From contig NZ_AUGV01000004.1 in NCBI RefSeq assembly GCF_000422845.1, positions 434,001-498,000 on the forward strand: a DNA stretch of 64,000 bases, written 5' to 3'. Positions 9,110-18,647 of this stretch are shown here, one piece after another. This DNA is from Oceanobacter kriegii DSM 6294 (lineage in GTDB: Bacteria > Pseudomonadota > Gammaproteobacteria > Pseudomonadales > Oceanobacteraceae). How positions within the stretch are numbered: position 1 is the stretch's first letter; each line of letters starts with the position of its first letter. Below the pieces are notes generated by a model. The model did no database searches. It saw nothing but the letters and a program-made list of their open reading frames with translations, and was not told the DNA's origin. The position numbers were made by a program, and so were the translations under genes.

Positions 9110-11815
9110 TTATTCGGCGTCGTCTTCGTTTTGGGTGTCGGAATCCGTGTTACTGTCAGTGCTGTCAGTGCTGCTATCGGCATCGGCTTCAGGGGCATCA
9201 GTACCCTCTGCGACTTCACCTTCATCCAGCTCGCCTTCAACCAGTTCACCATCTGCCAATTGACCATCGACCAGCTCGTCGTCTTCATCGGCATCACAGA
9301 TGCGCTCCAGACCCACCAGTTTCTCTTTCTTGTCGACCTTGATCAGGGTAACGCCCTGGGTGTTACGACCCAGCAGAGATACTTCGTTAATGCGGGTACG
9401 CACCAGAGTGCCCTGGTCACTGATCAGCATCACTTCGTCGCCGTCGAACACCTGCACCGCGCCAACCATGCGACCGTTACGCTCGTTGGTCACCATGGCG
9501 ATCACACCCTGGGTACCACGGCCTTTGGTCGGGAATTCAGTGACGTCGGTACGCTTACCAAAACCACGCTCGGAAGCGGTCAGAACAGCACCGTCTTCTT
9601 TTGGCACGATCAGCGAGATCACCTGCTGTTCGTCGGCCAGTTTGATACCACGAACACCACGGGCGGTACGGCCCATGGCACGCACGTCGGATTCCTTGAA
9701 GCGAACGGCCTTACCGGCGTCGGACAGCAGCATGATGTCCTGAGTACCGTCAGTGATGTCTACACCCACCAGCCAGTCACCTTCGTCCAGCTCACAGGCA
9801 ATCAAACCGGTAGAACGCGGACGGGAGAACTGATCCAGCGTGGTCTTCTTAACGGTACCGCGGGCGGTGGCCATAAAGACGTATTGGTCTTCGGTGTATT
9901 CTTCAACCGGCAGAATCGCGGTAATACGCTCGCCTTCGTCCAATGCCAGCACGTTCACAATCGGACGACCTTTGGCATTACGGGAAGCTTGCGGAATATC
10001 GTAAACGGTCAGCCAGTACACCTTGCCGGCATCGGTAAAGCACAACACGGTGTCGTGGCTGTTCACCACCAGCAGATGTTCAATAAAGTCTTCGTCTTTT
10101 ACCGACGTTGCAGAGCGGCCTTTACCGCCACGCTTTTGGGCCTGGTAGGCATCGATCGGCTGTGTTTTGGCGTAACCGCTGTGAGACAGGGTCAGCACCA
10201 GATCTTCAACCGGAATCAGGTCGGCCATGCTCAGGTCGCGTTTAACCGCGATGATTTCGGACTTACGCTCGTCGCCGTATTCTTCACGAATGGCTTCCAG
10301 CTCTTCACGAATCACCTGCATCAGACGCTCTGGAGAACCCAGAATTTCCAGGTACTCGGCAATTTCTTCCAGCTTCTGCTGGTATTCTTCGATCAGTTTT
10401 TCGTGCTCAAGGCCGGTCAGTTTCTGCAAACGCAGATCCAGAATTGCCTGGGCCTGAGCCGGAGACAGGTAGTACTTGCCATCGCGGAAGCCAAACTGAG
10501 GCTCCAGATCGTCCGGACGACAAGCGTCTTCACCAGCACGTTCCAGCATATCGAGCACATCACCCGGATTCCAGGCGGTGTTGATCAAACGCTCTTTGGC
10601 TTCAGCACCGTTTGGCGAGGACTTGATCAGCTCAATCACCGGATCGATGTTGGCCAATGCCAGCGCCAGACCTTCCAGCAAATGACCACGTTCACGGGCC
10701 TTGCGCAGATCGTAAATGGTACGACGGGTGACCACTTCACGGCGGTGTTTGACGAACGCATCCAGCAGCTGTTTCAGGTTCAGCGTTTTTGGCTGACCAT
10801 CCACCAGTGCCACGGTGTTGATACCAAACACGCCTTGCAGCTGGGTTTGGGCGAACAGGTTGTTCAGCACCACTTCCGGCATTTCGCCACGACGCAGTTC
10901 CACCACGATACGCATACCGTCCTTATCGGACTCGTCACGCAGCTCGGTGATGCCTTCAATTTTCTTGTCTTTTACCAGTTCGGCGATTTTTTCGATCAGA
11001 CGGGCCTTGTTCACCATGTATGGGATTTCGGTGAACACAATGCTGACCTTGCCGTTTTTCTCGTCTTCCTCGAAGTGGTGACGAGCACGCAGGTAAATCT
11101 TGCCACGACCAGTGCGGTAAGCATCAACAATGCCGTCACGGCCATTAATGAAGGCGCCAGTTGGGAAATCCGGACCCGGGATGTATTCCATCAGACCATC
11201 GATGTCGATATCCGGGTTGTCGATCAGTGCCAGACAACCCGTCAGAACTTCTTTCAGGTTGTGCGGCGGAATATTGGTTGCCATGCCCACGGCGATACCG
11301 GCAGAGCCGTTCACCAGCAGGTTCGGAATACGGGTAGGCAGTACTTCCGGAATCTGTTCAGTGCCGTCGTAGTTTGGCACCCAGTCAACGGTTTCCTTGT
11401 CGATATCGGCCAGCATTTCGTGGCTGATCTTGGCCATGCGAATTTCGGTGTAACGCATCGCCGCAGCGGAGTCGCCGTCGATCGAACCGAAGTTACCCTG
11501 GCCATCAACCAGGGTGTAACGCATGGAGAAGTCCTGCGCCATACGCACGATGGTGTCGTAAACCGCAGAGTCGCCGTGAGGGTGGTATTTACCGATAACG
11601 TCACCGACCACACGGGCCGATTTCTTGTATGCTTTGTTCCAGTCGTTACCAAGTACGTTCATGGCGTGCAAAACACGACGGTGTACCGGTTTCAGACCAT
11701 CCCGAACATCTGGCAGTGCCCGCCCGACAATTACGCTCATGGCGTAATCAAGGTAGGACTGCTGCAGTTCATCTTCGATGTTAATCGGGAGAACTTCTTT
11801 GGCTAACTCACCCAT
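9110..11815 (-). CDS. gyrA: DNA gyrase subunit A
   Basis: A 901-residue gyrase A. The quinolone-resistance region reads [17 protein letters not shown], with the serine and aspartate of susceptible enzymes. The catalytic tyrosine is in [10 protein letters not shown] GyrA-box variant QKRGGKG marks the C-terminal beta-pinwheel that wraps DNA. I take the start at [17 protein letters not shown], after an AGAGAG ribosome binding site, not the upstream MCGQLQ reading. The last 60 residues form an unusually long acidic, repetitive tail ([22 protein letters not shown] and onward), longer than that of E. coli (875 residues). Confidence 0.97.
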   Translation of the reverse strand: MGELAKEVLPINIEDELQQSYLDYAMSVIVGRALPDVRDGLKPVHRRVLHAMNVLGNDWNKAYKKSARVVGDVIGKYHPHGDSAVYDTIVRMAQDFSMRYTLVDGQGNFGSIDGDSAAAMRYTEIRMAKISHEMLADIDKETVDWVPNYDGTEQIPEVLPTRIPNLLVNGSAGIAVGMATNIPPHNLKEVLTGCLALIDNPDIDIDGLMEYIPGPDFPTGAFINGRDGIVDAYRTGRGKIYLRARHHFEEDEKNGKVSIVFTEIPYMVNKARLIEKIAELVKDKKIEGITELRDESDKDGMRIVVELRRGEMPEVVLNNLFAQTQLQGVFGINTVALVDGQPKTLNLKQLLDAFVKHRREVVTRRTIYDLRKARERGHLLEGLALALANIDPVIELIKSSPNGAEAKERLINTAWNPGDVLDMLERAGEDACRPDDLEPQFGFRDGKYYLSPAQAQAILDLRLQKLTGLEHEKLIEEYQQKLEEIAEYLEILGSPERLMQVIREELEAIREEYGDERKSEIIAVKRDLSMADLIPVEDLVLTLSHSGYAKTQPIDAYQAQKRGGKGRSATSVKDEDFIEHLLVVNSHDTVLCFTDAGKVYWLTVYDIPQASRNAKGRPIVNVLALDEGERITAILPVEEYTEDQYVFMATARGTVKKTTLDQFSRPRSTGLIACELDEGDWLVGVDITDGTQDIMLLSDAGKAVRFKESDVRAMGRTARGVRGIKLADEQQVISLIVPKEDGAVLTASERGFGKRTDVTEFPTKGRGTQGVIAMVTNERNGRMVGAVQVFDGDEVMLISDQGTLVRTRINEVSLLGRNTQGVTLIKVDKKEKLVGLERICDADEDDELVDGQLADGELVEGELDEGEVAEGTDAPEADADSSTDSTDSNTDSDTQNEDDAE

Positions 11816-11875
11816 AGACTCTCTGGATCCGTGCTGTAACTGGCCACACAATCGTTGTGCGGCAATGGCTGGGAC

Positions 11876-11900
11876 GGATTGATCAAACCCCGATCAATCC
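11876..11900. repeat. 9-bp inverted repeat upstream of gyrA
   Basis: Perfect 9-bp arms (GGATTGATC / GATCAATCC) separated by 7 bases, 61 bp before the gyrA start. A second small dyad, CACAA-TCG-TTGTG, lies at 11847-11859. Both could be an operator or a leader hairpin. The gap 11816-12210 otherwise holds only the divergent upstream regions of gyrA and mtaD. Confidence 0.4.
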
Positions 11901-12158
11901 TCCGAAAACTAAGCCCCGTAGCATATCATAAAAGCGCCAATTACCTAGGATCATTAGCCATTCAGACGGCTCTCAGCGCCTCAGAAAAGCGACACAAGCC
12001 GCAAGCACCGAATACGGCCCCCAATGCCAGTGCAACGTCAGCAGCGTCCTTACGCGTCACTGACGGCCCTGAGCGCAGGAAATTTGAACAATTTTCATTC
12101 AATCAAAGAGATTTCAGGCTGTAGAGGGTAACGGTCGAATTTGCCATCGAACGCTTGA

Positions 12159-12164
12159 TATAAT
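12159..12164 (+). promoter_or_regulatory. Candidate -10 box for mtaD
   Basis: A consensus TATAAT hexamer 47 bp before the mtaD start codon. No good -35 hexamer is present at 16-18 bp spacing (TCGAAT at 12135 is weak), so the call is tentative. Confidence 0.35.
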
Positions 12165-12210
12165 GTCGCCTGTTGCACATTCACAAAGCGCCAACACCAG
12201 AGGACGACCG

Positions 12211-13515
12211 ATGACGGCCGATTTACGAATCAATGCCCGCTGGCTGATCTCCATGCAGGGAGACCGTTCCGTACAGGAACAGGTTTCGGTGTATGTGAAA
12301 GACGGCAAGATCGACGCGATTGAACCGCAAGACTGTCAGCGTGAAGCCAGTGACACCCTCGATCTTGGCAACCACGTGCTGATGCCCGGCTACGTCAACG
12401 CCCACGGCCACGCGGCCATGTCACTGTTTCGAGGCATGGCAGACGACCTGGCGCTGATGACCTGGCTGCAGGAACACATCTGGCCAGCCGAAGGCAAATG
12501 GGTGAATCCGGAATTTGTCAGCGACGGCACCCGTCTGGCTGTGGCGGAAATGCTGAAGTCCGGCACCACCACCTTTGCCGACATGTACTTCTTTCCTCAG
12601 GATGCCATTCAGGCATCGGTGGATGCGGGTATTCGCCACGTCAGCTTTACCCCGATTCTCGACTTCCCCACCAACTTTGGCGCCAACGCCGATGAGTATA
12701 TAAAGAAGGCACTGCGGCTACACGACCACTTTGGCAACGAGCCACTGGTAACACTTGGCCTGGGGCCTCATGCTCCGTACACGGTATCCGACGGCCCGCT
12801 GCGCCAGATTCGCGTGATTGCAGATGAAAAGCAGATGCCGGTGCAAATCCACCTGCATGAAACCGCCTTTGAGGTGCAGGACAGCATCGACAAGCTGGGC
12901 AAACGCCCAACCCAACGCCTGCAGGACCTGGGCTTTCTGAACGAGCGGGTTTCCTGCGTTCATATGACCCAGATCGACGACAGCGATATCCGTATTCTGC
13001 AAGATAGCGGCACATCCGTTGTGCACTGCCCGGAATCCAACCTGAAGCTGGCCAGTGGCTTCAGCCCAATCGCCAAAATGGCCGCCGCCGGCGTTAACAT
13101 TGGTTTGGGCACCGATGGCGCAGCCAGCAATAACGACCTGAATCTGCAAGGCGAAATGAAAACCGCCGCCATGCTGGCCAAGGCCGTAGCCTCTGACGCC
13201 TCTGCCCTGCCCGCCTGGCAAGCCCTGGAAATGGCCACCATTGGCAGTGCCCGAGCACTCGGCATTGGCGCCCAGACCGGTTCCATCGACGTTGGCAAAT
13301 GGGCCGACCTGCAAGCCATTGACCTGTCGAACATGCCGCAACAGCCGCTGTTCGACGTCGCCTCCCAGCTGGTTTACACCGACAGCAGCCGTTACACCGA
13401 TTTTGTCTGGGTCGCAGGCAAATGCCTGTTGGCCAACGGCCAGCTGACCGAGCTGGACGAAGCAAGCATTACCGCCAATGCCAAACATTGGGCAACCCGA
13501 ATTCAACAAGGCTGA
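12211..13515 (+). CDS. mtaD: 5-methylthioadenosine / S-adenosylhomocysteine deaminase (TRZ/ATZ amidohydrolase)
   Basis: A 434-residue amidohydrolase with the metal motif NAHGHAAM, a further metal histidine in QIHLHETA and the catalytic aspartate region LGTDGAASNNDLN. In Pseudomonas the gene beside gyrA and ubiG is a methylthioadenosine deaminase of purine and methionine salvage, and this has the same position. The start MTADLRINARW has an AGAGGA ribosome binding site; the longer reading runs into the candidate promoter. The mtnA gene often found next to it is absent. The family also includes guanine and chlorohydrolase enzymes, so the substrate is inferred. Confidence 0.85.
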   Translation: MTADLRINARWLISMQGDRSVQEQVSVYVKDGKIDAIEPQDCQREASDTLDLGNHVLMPGYVNAHGHAAMSLFRGMADDLALMTWLQEHIWPAEGKWVNPEFVSDGTRLAVAEMLKSGTTTFADMYFFPQDAIQASVDAGIRHVSFTPILDFPTNFGANADEYIKKALRLHDHFGNEPLVTLGLGPHAPYTVSDGPLRQIRVIADEKQMPVQIHLHETAFEVQDSIDKLGKRPTQRLQDLGFLNERVSCVHMTQIDDSDIRILQDSGTSVVHCPESNLKLASGFSPIAKMAAAGVNIGLGTDGAASNNDLNLQGEMKTAAMLAKAVASDASALPAWQALEMATIGSARALGIGAQTGSIDVGKWADLQAIDLSNMPQQPLFDVASQLVYTDSSRYTDFVWVAGKCLLANGQLTELDEASITANAKHWATRIQQG

Positions 13516-13568
13516 AGGCCATCAAACCGCTGCTTTGAATAACCGGCAGCGGACGACAGGATAGTGAT

Positions 13569-14303
13569 ATGACAGAACACAGCACCCCGAACGTTGATCC
13601 AACCGAAGTAGCCAAGTTTGAAGCCCTGGCCAGCCGCTGGTGGGACCCAGACAGTGAGTTCAAGCCACTGCACGACATTAACCCACTGCGCTGCAACTAC
13701 ATCGATCAGGCTGCCGGTCTGGCTGGCAAGAAAGTGCTGGACGTAGGTTGTGGCGGTGGCTTGCTGAGCGAAGCCATGGCTCAGCGAGGTGCCGATGTCA
13801 TGGGTATCGACATGGGCGAAGCCCCCCTCAACGTGGCCAAACTGCATGCTCTGGAAAGCGGCGTAAACATCAACTACCAGCGCATTCCGGTTGAACAACT
13901 GGCGGCCGAGCAGCCAGCCAGCTTCGACGTGGTGACCTGTCTGGAAATGCTTGAGCACGTTCCCGACCCAGCGTCCATTATGAAGGCCTGTGCAACCCTG
14001 GTGAAACCGGGCGGCAAGGTGTTCTTCTCTACCATTAATCGCAACCCGAAGGCCTACCTGTTCGCAATTGTTGGCGCCGAATACATCCTCAAAATGCTGC
14101 CGGCTGGTACCCACGATTACGCCAAGTTCATCAAACCAAGCGAAATGACCCGCTGGGCCCGTGAAGCCGACTTGCAGCCTGAGCACATGACCGGCCTGAC
14201 CTACAACCCGCTGTTCAAGACCTACAAGCTCAATGACAACGATGTGAGCGTCAACTACATGATGACCACCAGCCTGCCTGCCAGCGCTGAAGCCGGAGCC
14301 TGA
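13569..14303 (+). CDS. ubiG: Ubiquinone biosynthesis O-methyltransferase
   Basis: A 244-residue SAM-dependent methyltransferase with motif [17 protein letters not shown] (about residues 56-71) and [21 protein letters not shown], a hallmark of UbiG. It carries out both O-methylations of ubiquinone synthesis at the membrane surface. It is 53 bp downstream of mtaD and 4 bp upstream of mupP, the same order as in Pseudomonas. Confidence 0.96.
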   Translation: MTEHSTPNVDPTEVAKFEALASRWWDPDSEFKPLHDINPLRCNYIDQAAGLAGKKVLDVGCGGGLLSEAMAQRGADVMGIDMGEAPLNVAKLHALESGVNINYQRIPVEQLAAEQPASFDVVTCLEMLEHVPDPASIMKACATLVKPGGKVFFSTINRNPKAYLFAIVGAEYILKMLPAGTHDYAKFIKPSEMTRWAREADLQPEHMTGLTYNPLFKTYKLNDNDVSVNYMMTTSLPASAEAGA

Positions 14304-14307
14304 AGCC

Positions 14308-14979
14308 ATGACCACGCCTCGCCGCCCCAGCGCCATCCTGTTTGACCTTGATGGCACCCTGGTAGACACCGCGCCGGATTTCTTCGGCGTGGTGAACAGC
14401 ATGCGCGAAGAACTCGGCAAGCCCGTACTTGCCAACGATGTGATTCGCAAGCAGGTCAGCAATGGCGGCGCGGCACTCACCGAACTGACCTGGGAAGTCG
14501 AACGCGACCACCCGCAGTTCATGGATTACCGTAATCGTCTGCTCGACCGCTACGGCGACCATCTGGCCACCGGCAGCGCCTACTTTGAAGGATTTGAGCA
14601 GGTGTTGGACGACCTTGGCAGCCTCGGCATTCAATGGGCCATCGTCACCAACAAGCCACGGCGGTTTGCCGAGCCCTTGTTGCAAAAGCTCAACATCGAA
14701 ACCGCCAGCCTGATTTGTGCGGACGATCTGGCGCAAGCCAAGCCGCATCCGGAAGGCCTGTTCAAGTGCGCCGCTGAACTGAACGTCGATGCGGGCGACT
14801 GCTGGTACGTCGGTGATCACATTCGCGATATTGAAGCAGGCAAGGCCGCGGGCATGTACAGCATTGCCGCCTTGTTTGGCTATATTGAAGACGATGATGA
14901 CCCAGCGCAATGGGGCGCAGATGCCAGCATAGATAATCCATATCAGTTACTGGACCTGCTGGCTGCCAAGCAACCCTGA
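14308..14979 (+). CDS. mupP: HAD phosphatase, probable N-acetylmuramic acid 6-phosphate phosphatase MupP
   Basis: A 223-residue HAD-superfamily phosphatase with motif I FDLDGTLVDTAPDF, motif II threonine in AIVTNKP, and motif III/IV KPHPEGL...YVGDHIRDIEAG. It looks like phosphoglycolate phosphatase, but the homologue between ubiG and the yciK-type dehydrogenase in Pseudomonas is MupP, which acts in peptidoglycan recycling after AnmK. The symbol rests on this synteny; Gph activity cannot be excluded by reading alone. Confidence 0.8.
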   Translation: MTTPRRPSAILFDLDGTLVDTAPDFFGVVNSMREELGKPVLANDVIRKQVSNGGAALTELTWEVERDHPQFMDYRNRLLDRYGDHLATGSAYFEGFEQVLDDLGSLGIQWAIVTNKPRRFAEPLLQKLNIETASLICADDLAQAKPHPEGLFKCAAELNVDAGDCWYVGDHIRDIEAGKAAGMYSIAALFGYIEDDDDPAQWGADASIDNPYQLLDLLAAKQP

Positions 14980-15075
14980 CGGCTTGCCAAAACAGCCCGG
15001 ACAACGCCACGCTCAATTCAGTCGCATCCTCCTGCCACGGTGCGACTGACCCAACCCCAATAATCAGAAAACACC

Positions 15076-15852
15076 ATGACCAATCACGCAACCGAACACA
15101 GCAAACGCCCTCTGGAAGGCCGCACCATTCTGGTCACTGGCGCCGGTTACGGCATTGGCCGTGAAGCCGCCCTGACCTACGCCCGCGCTGGCGCGACTGT
15201 CTTGCTGCTGGGACGCACCCAGGAAGCCCTGAATGACACCTACGACCTGATTGAAGCAGAAAGCCTACCTCAGGCAGCCGTTCTGCCATTTGATTTGGAA
15301 ACCCGCGAGGAAGACCCCTATGTGCAGTTGGCGCAACTGATTGGCCAACACTTTGGCAAGCTCGACGGTGTGCTGCTAAACGCGGGGGTACTGGGACAAC
15401 GCACCCCGCTGGATAATTACCACGCCGATACCTGGCAAAAGGTGATGCAAATTAACGTCAACGGCCAGTTTATGCTGGTCAAACAACTGCTGCCGTTACT
15501 GCGCGAAACCAACGCCGATGCCTCGGTGATTTTCACCACCAGCAGCGTAGGCCGCGAAGGTCGAGCCTATTGGGGCGCTTATTCGGTCTCCAAATTTGCC
15601 ACCGAGGGACTGATGCAGGTGCTGCATCAGGAATTGGAAAACACCAGCGAGATTCGGGTGAACTGCATTAACCCGGGAGCAACGCGCACAGGAATGCGCG
15701 CCGCTGCCTACCCGCTGGAAAACCCGGCCGACGTCACCGAAGCCGCCGACATCATGCCGCTGTATTTGTACCTGATGAGCCCGGCTTCCAAGGCCATCAA
15801 TGGCCAAAGCCTCAACGCCCAGGGCGAACAGGCGTTTGTTGTACCCGCCTGA
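15076..15852 (+). CDS. yciK: YciK-type short-chain dehydrogenase
   Basis: A 258-residue classical SDR. The cofactor motif TGAGYGIGREAALTYARAGA is near the N-terminus, followed by LNAGVLG, the catalytic serine region and YWGAYSVSKFA (YxxxK). YciK is an uncharacterised oxidoreductase conserved after the ubiG-mupP pair in Pseudomonas. A 96-bp gap follows mupP, so it may have its own promoter. The substrate is unknown. Confidence 0.85.
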   Translation: MTNHATEHSKRPLEGRTILVTGAGYGIGREAALTYARAGATVLLLGRTQEALNDTYDLIEAESLPQAAVLPFDLETREEDPYVQLAQLIGQHFGKLDGVLLNAGVLGQRTPLDNYHADTWQKVMQINVNGQFMLVKQLLPLLRETNADASVIFTTSSVGREGRAYWGAYSVSKFATEGLMQVLHQELENTSEIRVNCINPGATRTGMRAAAYPLENPADVTEAADIMPLYLYLMSPASKAINGQSLNAQGEQAFVVPA

Positions 15853-15860
15853 CACCACCT

Positions 15861-15896
15861 GGCAGAAATCCCGAAGTGCACTTCGGGGTTTCTGCC
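15861..15896 (+). terminator. 36-bp palindromic hairpin after yciK
   Basis: An almost perfect 18-bp-arm palindrome centred at 15878/15879 (GGCAGAAA...TTTCTGCC outside, CCCGAAGTG/CACTTCGGG inside, one G-T pair), starting 8 bp after the yciK stop. There is no U-tract, so it may act as a 3'-end hairpin rather than a classic terminator. The rest of 15897-16394 is AT-rich and I see no gene in it. Confidence 0.55.
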
Positions 15897-16394
15897 GTAC
15901 GAAGTTCTACTCGCCCCCTACCCTCGATGTATAAACATAAACAGCCACAGATAAGCAACAAACCATAACGTGCTGCAGAAGCCCGCCGACAGCGGTCATT
16001 TCGAGCCAACCACATCCGTATTTTTTTGGCATTTCGTGCGCTGGGATATGGTAAGAACCACAACTCGACTTATAACTCAAAGAACAGAGCCGACAATCCA
16101 TATATGAGCCATAAAAATCGCTCAATTTCTCTTGTCATACTTACGAGTGAGTTTTCGGTTTGGATTTGCTACCTCAGACCCACAATGAAACGTTTATTAG
16201 CAGGCAAACAACAGGATTTACCGAATAATGAACTCTCGGAAATAGTTCATCGAGAAAGTATTTATTAAAGAATTCTCTTAATAAATCAGGTGTTTAAGTC
16301 GCAAAAACGAGATTTTTCATGTTGCATATGTGACTATTCTCGACAATCTGCTCATTTATTAACAATAAACCTACAAAAATTACGTAAAGTAATG

Positions 16395-16452
16395 GTCAGG
16401 AAGTCTCTGAATAGCTCTGCACTCATACCGGGTTATTCAGAGGGTCCCTGAC
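16395..16452. repeat. Long inverted repeat upstream of the binding-protein gene
   Basis: Two 19-bp arms (16395-16413 and 16434-16452) of the form GTCAGG-N4-CTCTGAATA, matching at 15 of 19 positions with a 20-base loop. The element ends 65 bp before the start codon at 16518. It could be an operator or a leader hairpin. Confidence 0.5.
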
Positions 16453-16517
16453 ACGCAGGGAGAGCAGCTCTGCATTTGGAAGCATCACAAAAAAACCAGA
16501 ACAACGAGAACGGCAAG

Positions 16518-17273
16518 ATGATCAAACTTTCCCGGTTGCTGGCTATTGCCACCGTAGCCCTGTCAGTAAATGTTCAAACTTCAACAGCAGACACTTCTCT
16601 CAGCCTGTTCACGGAACAGTACCCGCCTTACAGCATGACCACGACAGGCCAGCCATTCGCACACAGCGGCGATGAAATTGACGGCCTGTGCCCAAGCATT
16701 ATGAAAGCCCTGTTCAAAAAAGCAGGTATCGACTATCAAATGCGTTTGCGTAACTGGTCCTATGGCCAGCAACGTGTTCAACGCCGCAAGGATCACGGCC
16801 TGTTCTGTGCCGTCCGTACTGCAGAACGCGAACCTATGTACCAGTGGGTTGGCCCTGTGACTGAAATGCGCGGCGCTCTGTTTGCCCGCCCGGGCAGCAC
16901 CATCGAACTGAAAAGTCTGGAAGATGCCCGTCGTTACCGCATTGGTGGCTACAAGGGCGACTACTACGCCGATCACCTGATCAAGCGCGGCTTTAACGTT
17001 AACGTCGCCCCAAGCGATACCGAAAACCCCAAGCGCCTGCAACTGGGTACCATCGACCTGTGGATCTCTGACGCTCTGGCCGGTCCTTACCTGGCGGCTG
17101 ACCTGACCGACATGGGTGCCATCAAGAACGTACTGGTGTACAGCGTTAACCCGGTCTACCTGGCCATTAACCCGGAAACAGACCCAAGCATTGTCAACAA
17201 GCTGCAGGCCACGCTGGACGCCATGCGCAGCTCTGGTGAACTGCAGGCTCTGGAACAAGCCTACGGCATGTAA
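16518..17273 (+). CDS. Periplasmic substrate-binding protein, SBP_bac_3 family
   Basis: A 251-residue family 3 extracellular solute-binding protein. A signal peptide (MIKLSRLLAIATVALSVNVQTSTA) is followed by FTEQYPPYSM, the usual first strand, and by the two-lobed pattern (GLCPSIMKALFKKAGI; IDLWISDALAG; LDAMRSSGELQALEQAYG). Such proteins bind amino acids or similar small polar ligands. No permease or ATPase gene is adjacent, and a diguanylate cyclase lies downstream, so it may be an orphan receptor-type sensor; that is inference. An in-frame longer start exists at 16476, but the ATG chosen opens directly on the signal peptide. Confidence 0.85.
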   Translation: MIKLSRLLAIATVALSVNVQTSTADTSLSLFTEQYPPYSMTTTGQPFAHSGDEIDGLCPSIMKALFKKAGIDYQMRLRNWSYGQQRVQRRKDHGLFCAVRTAEREPMYQWVGPVTEMRGALFARPGSTIELKSLEDARRYRIGGYKGDYYADHLIKRGFNVNVAPSDTENPKRLQLGTIDLWISDALAGPYLAADLTDMGAIKNVLVYSVNPVYLAINPETDPSIVNKLQATLDAMRSSGELQALEQAYGM

Positions 17274-17303
17274 TGCCTTCGCTGCGATCCACTGCCAGAT
17301 AAA

Positions 17304-17341
17304 CACAGCCCGCCCTGTCTTGCAGCGCGGGCTGTTGTTTT
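17304..17341 (+). terminator. Rho-independent terminator after the binding-protein gene
   Basis: A 9-bp stem (ACAGCCCGC / GCGGGCTGT) followed by TGTTTTATT, starting 31 bp after the stop codon. The remainder of 17342-17606 contains only a doubtful short frame. Confidence 0.8.
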
Positions 17342-17606
17342 ATTGAACACTGAAAATGACGCCTTAACATCGACACATGCCGCGACGTCAAAACGTCAGC
17401 TTTCCAACGATTTCCCACCACCAAAGCGCCAGAAATCCGCAAGGCCATACCGGCAACCATTGCCGCCAGAGCGACAAAACTTGCCCTTCGCCAATGTAAA
17501 TCATCGTCAAGCTACTGATTTTAAAGAACTAATTCCTGATAATCGGTATTGGCATGGAAATCGCTAATCTCTGGAACGTATTTCAAAACGGTAAAGAGGT
17601 GGCAGG

Positions 17607-18557
17607 GTGACTCCATTTCAAAGCATCGGCCAGGCAGAATTAAGAGACGATAAGAATATCGCGACATTCGGTGAGATTGCGCTCAAGCCGGATATTCGCC
17701 CAGATGTGCTCTTTCGGTTGACCGGCAAGCTTCAGACCACCCTGGAGCTGCCTCAACTGATTGAAATATTCTTCAAAGACATACAAGACACGGTTCTGGT
17801 CGACGGCATCAGCTATCGCTGCCGCAAGCTCAACACCGTGGTCTCCCAGGGCAAGACCTGTGCCCACAGCGTCAGCTACGACCTCAAGACCCATGGCGAA
17901 GGCATCGGCGAACTGGTGTTCTTTCGCTCCAGTCGTTTTCGCGAGTACGAGCTGGCCAACATCGAAGGTTTGTTGAGCACACTGCTGTACCCACTGCGCA
18001 ATGCCTTGCGTTATCGGGAAGCCCTCGATGCGTCATTCCGGGACCCACTCACTGGAGTTGGCAACCGGGTCGCTCTGGATCGCACCATGGACCGCGAAGT
18101 GGAGCTTTGCCATCGTCACGATCAGGACGTTTCACTGCTGATGATTGACCTGGACCACTTCAAGAGAATAAACGACAGCTATGGCCACAGCATGGGCGAC
18201 GCCGTGCTGAAGCAAGCCGTTGACGAAATTATGAAATGTATCCGCCAGACCGACCTCTGCTTCCGCTATGGCGGTGAAGAATTTCTGGTCTTGCTGACCA
18301 ATGCCGCTCACGACGACGCCATGATGGTGGCGGAGCGCATTCGTCGCTCGATAAGCGCCATTCAGGTACAGGTTATGGAAACGGCTGAGCGGGTCAAGGT
18401 AACAGCCAGTGTTGGCGTTGCCAGCCTGCAACCCAGCGACTCCCGGGCCAGCCTGATCAATCGGGCTGATCTGGCGCTTTATACCGCCAAAGGGGCTGGC
18501 CGCAACCAGGTGATTGGCGATCAGGAGCTGGATCAGGCCGAGACGGCCGTGCGCTAA
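17607..18557 (+). CDS. Diguanylate cyclase (GGDEF domain)
   Basis: A 316-residue protein that should make cyclic di-GMP. The C-terminal GGDEF domain (about 145-308) has the active-site variant YGGEEF at 221-226 and an intact inhibitory I-site RQTD at 213-216, five residues before it. DPLTGVGNR marks the domain start. The N-terminal 140 residues have no membrane segment and resemble a GAF-like sensor region (inferred). The start is a GTG with AAAGAGG upstream. It ends 24 bp before a strong terminator shared with rluB. Confidence 0.9.
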   Translation: MTPFQSIGQAELRDDKNIATFGEIALKPDIRPDVLFRLTGKLQTTLELPQLIEIFFKDIQDTVLVDGISYRCRKLNTVVSQGKTCAHSVSYDLKTHGEGIGELVFFRSSRFREYELANIEGLLSTLLYPLRNALRYREALDASFRDPLTGVGNRVALDRTMDREVELCHRHDQDVSLLMIDLDHFKRINDSYGHSMGDAVLKQAVDEIMKCIRQTDLCFRYGGEEFLVLLTNAAHDDAMMVAERIRRSISAIQVQVMETAERVKVTASVGVASLQPSDSRASLINRADLALYTAKGAGRNQVIGDQELDQAETAVR

Positions 18558-18582
18558 CGATTGATACCGATAAACGGCCATA

Positions 18583-18611
18583 AAAAAACCGGGAAATTCC
18601 CGGTTTTTTTA
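18583..18611. terminator. Bidirectional terminator between the diguanylate cyclase gene and rluB
   Basis: A stem AACCGGG / CCCGGTT flanked by A7 and T7, placed between two convergent genes; it can serve both. Confidence 0.88.
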
Positions 18612-18647
18612 TTCATGTCGCCAGTGCTGACGCTCATAGGATGTGCG

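Noticed and set aside
9074-11806. A 910-codon open frame on the plus strand
   Set aside because: It is antisense to gyrA and serC start; no recognisable motif and a skewed His/Gln/Phe composition typical of shadow frames.
16026-16268. An 80-codon frame in the AT-rich gap before the binding-protein gene
   Set aside because: It needs a TTG start without a ribosome binding site and has no family resemblance.
17343-17567. A 74-codon frame just before the diguanylate cyclase
   Set aside because: No ribosome binding site, low-complexity Pro/Arg/Gln translation, and no domain; it is probably leader sequence.
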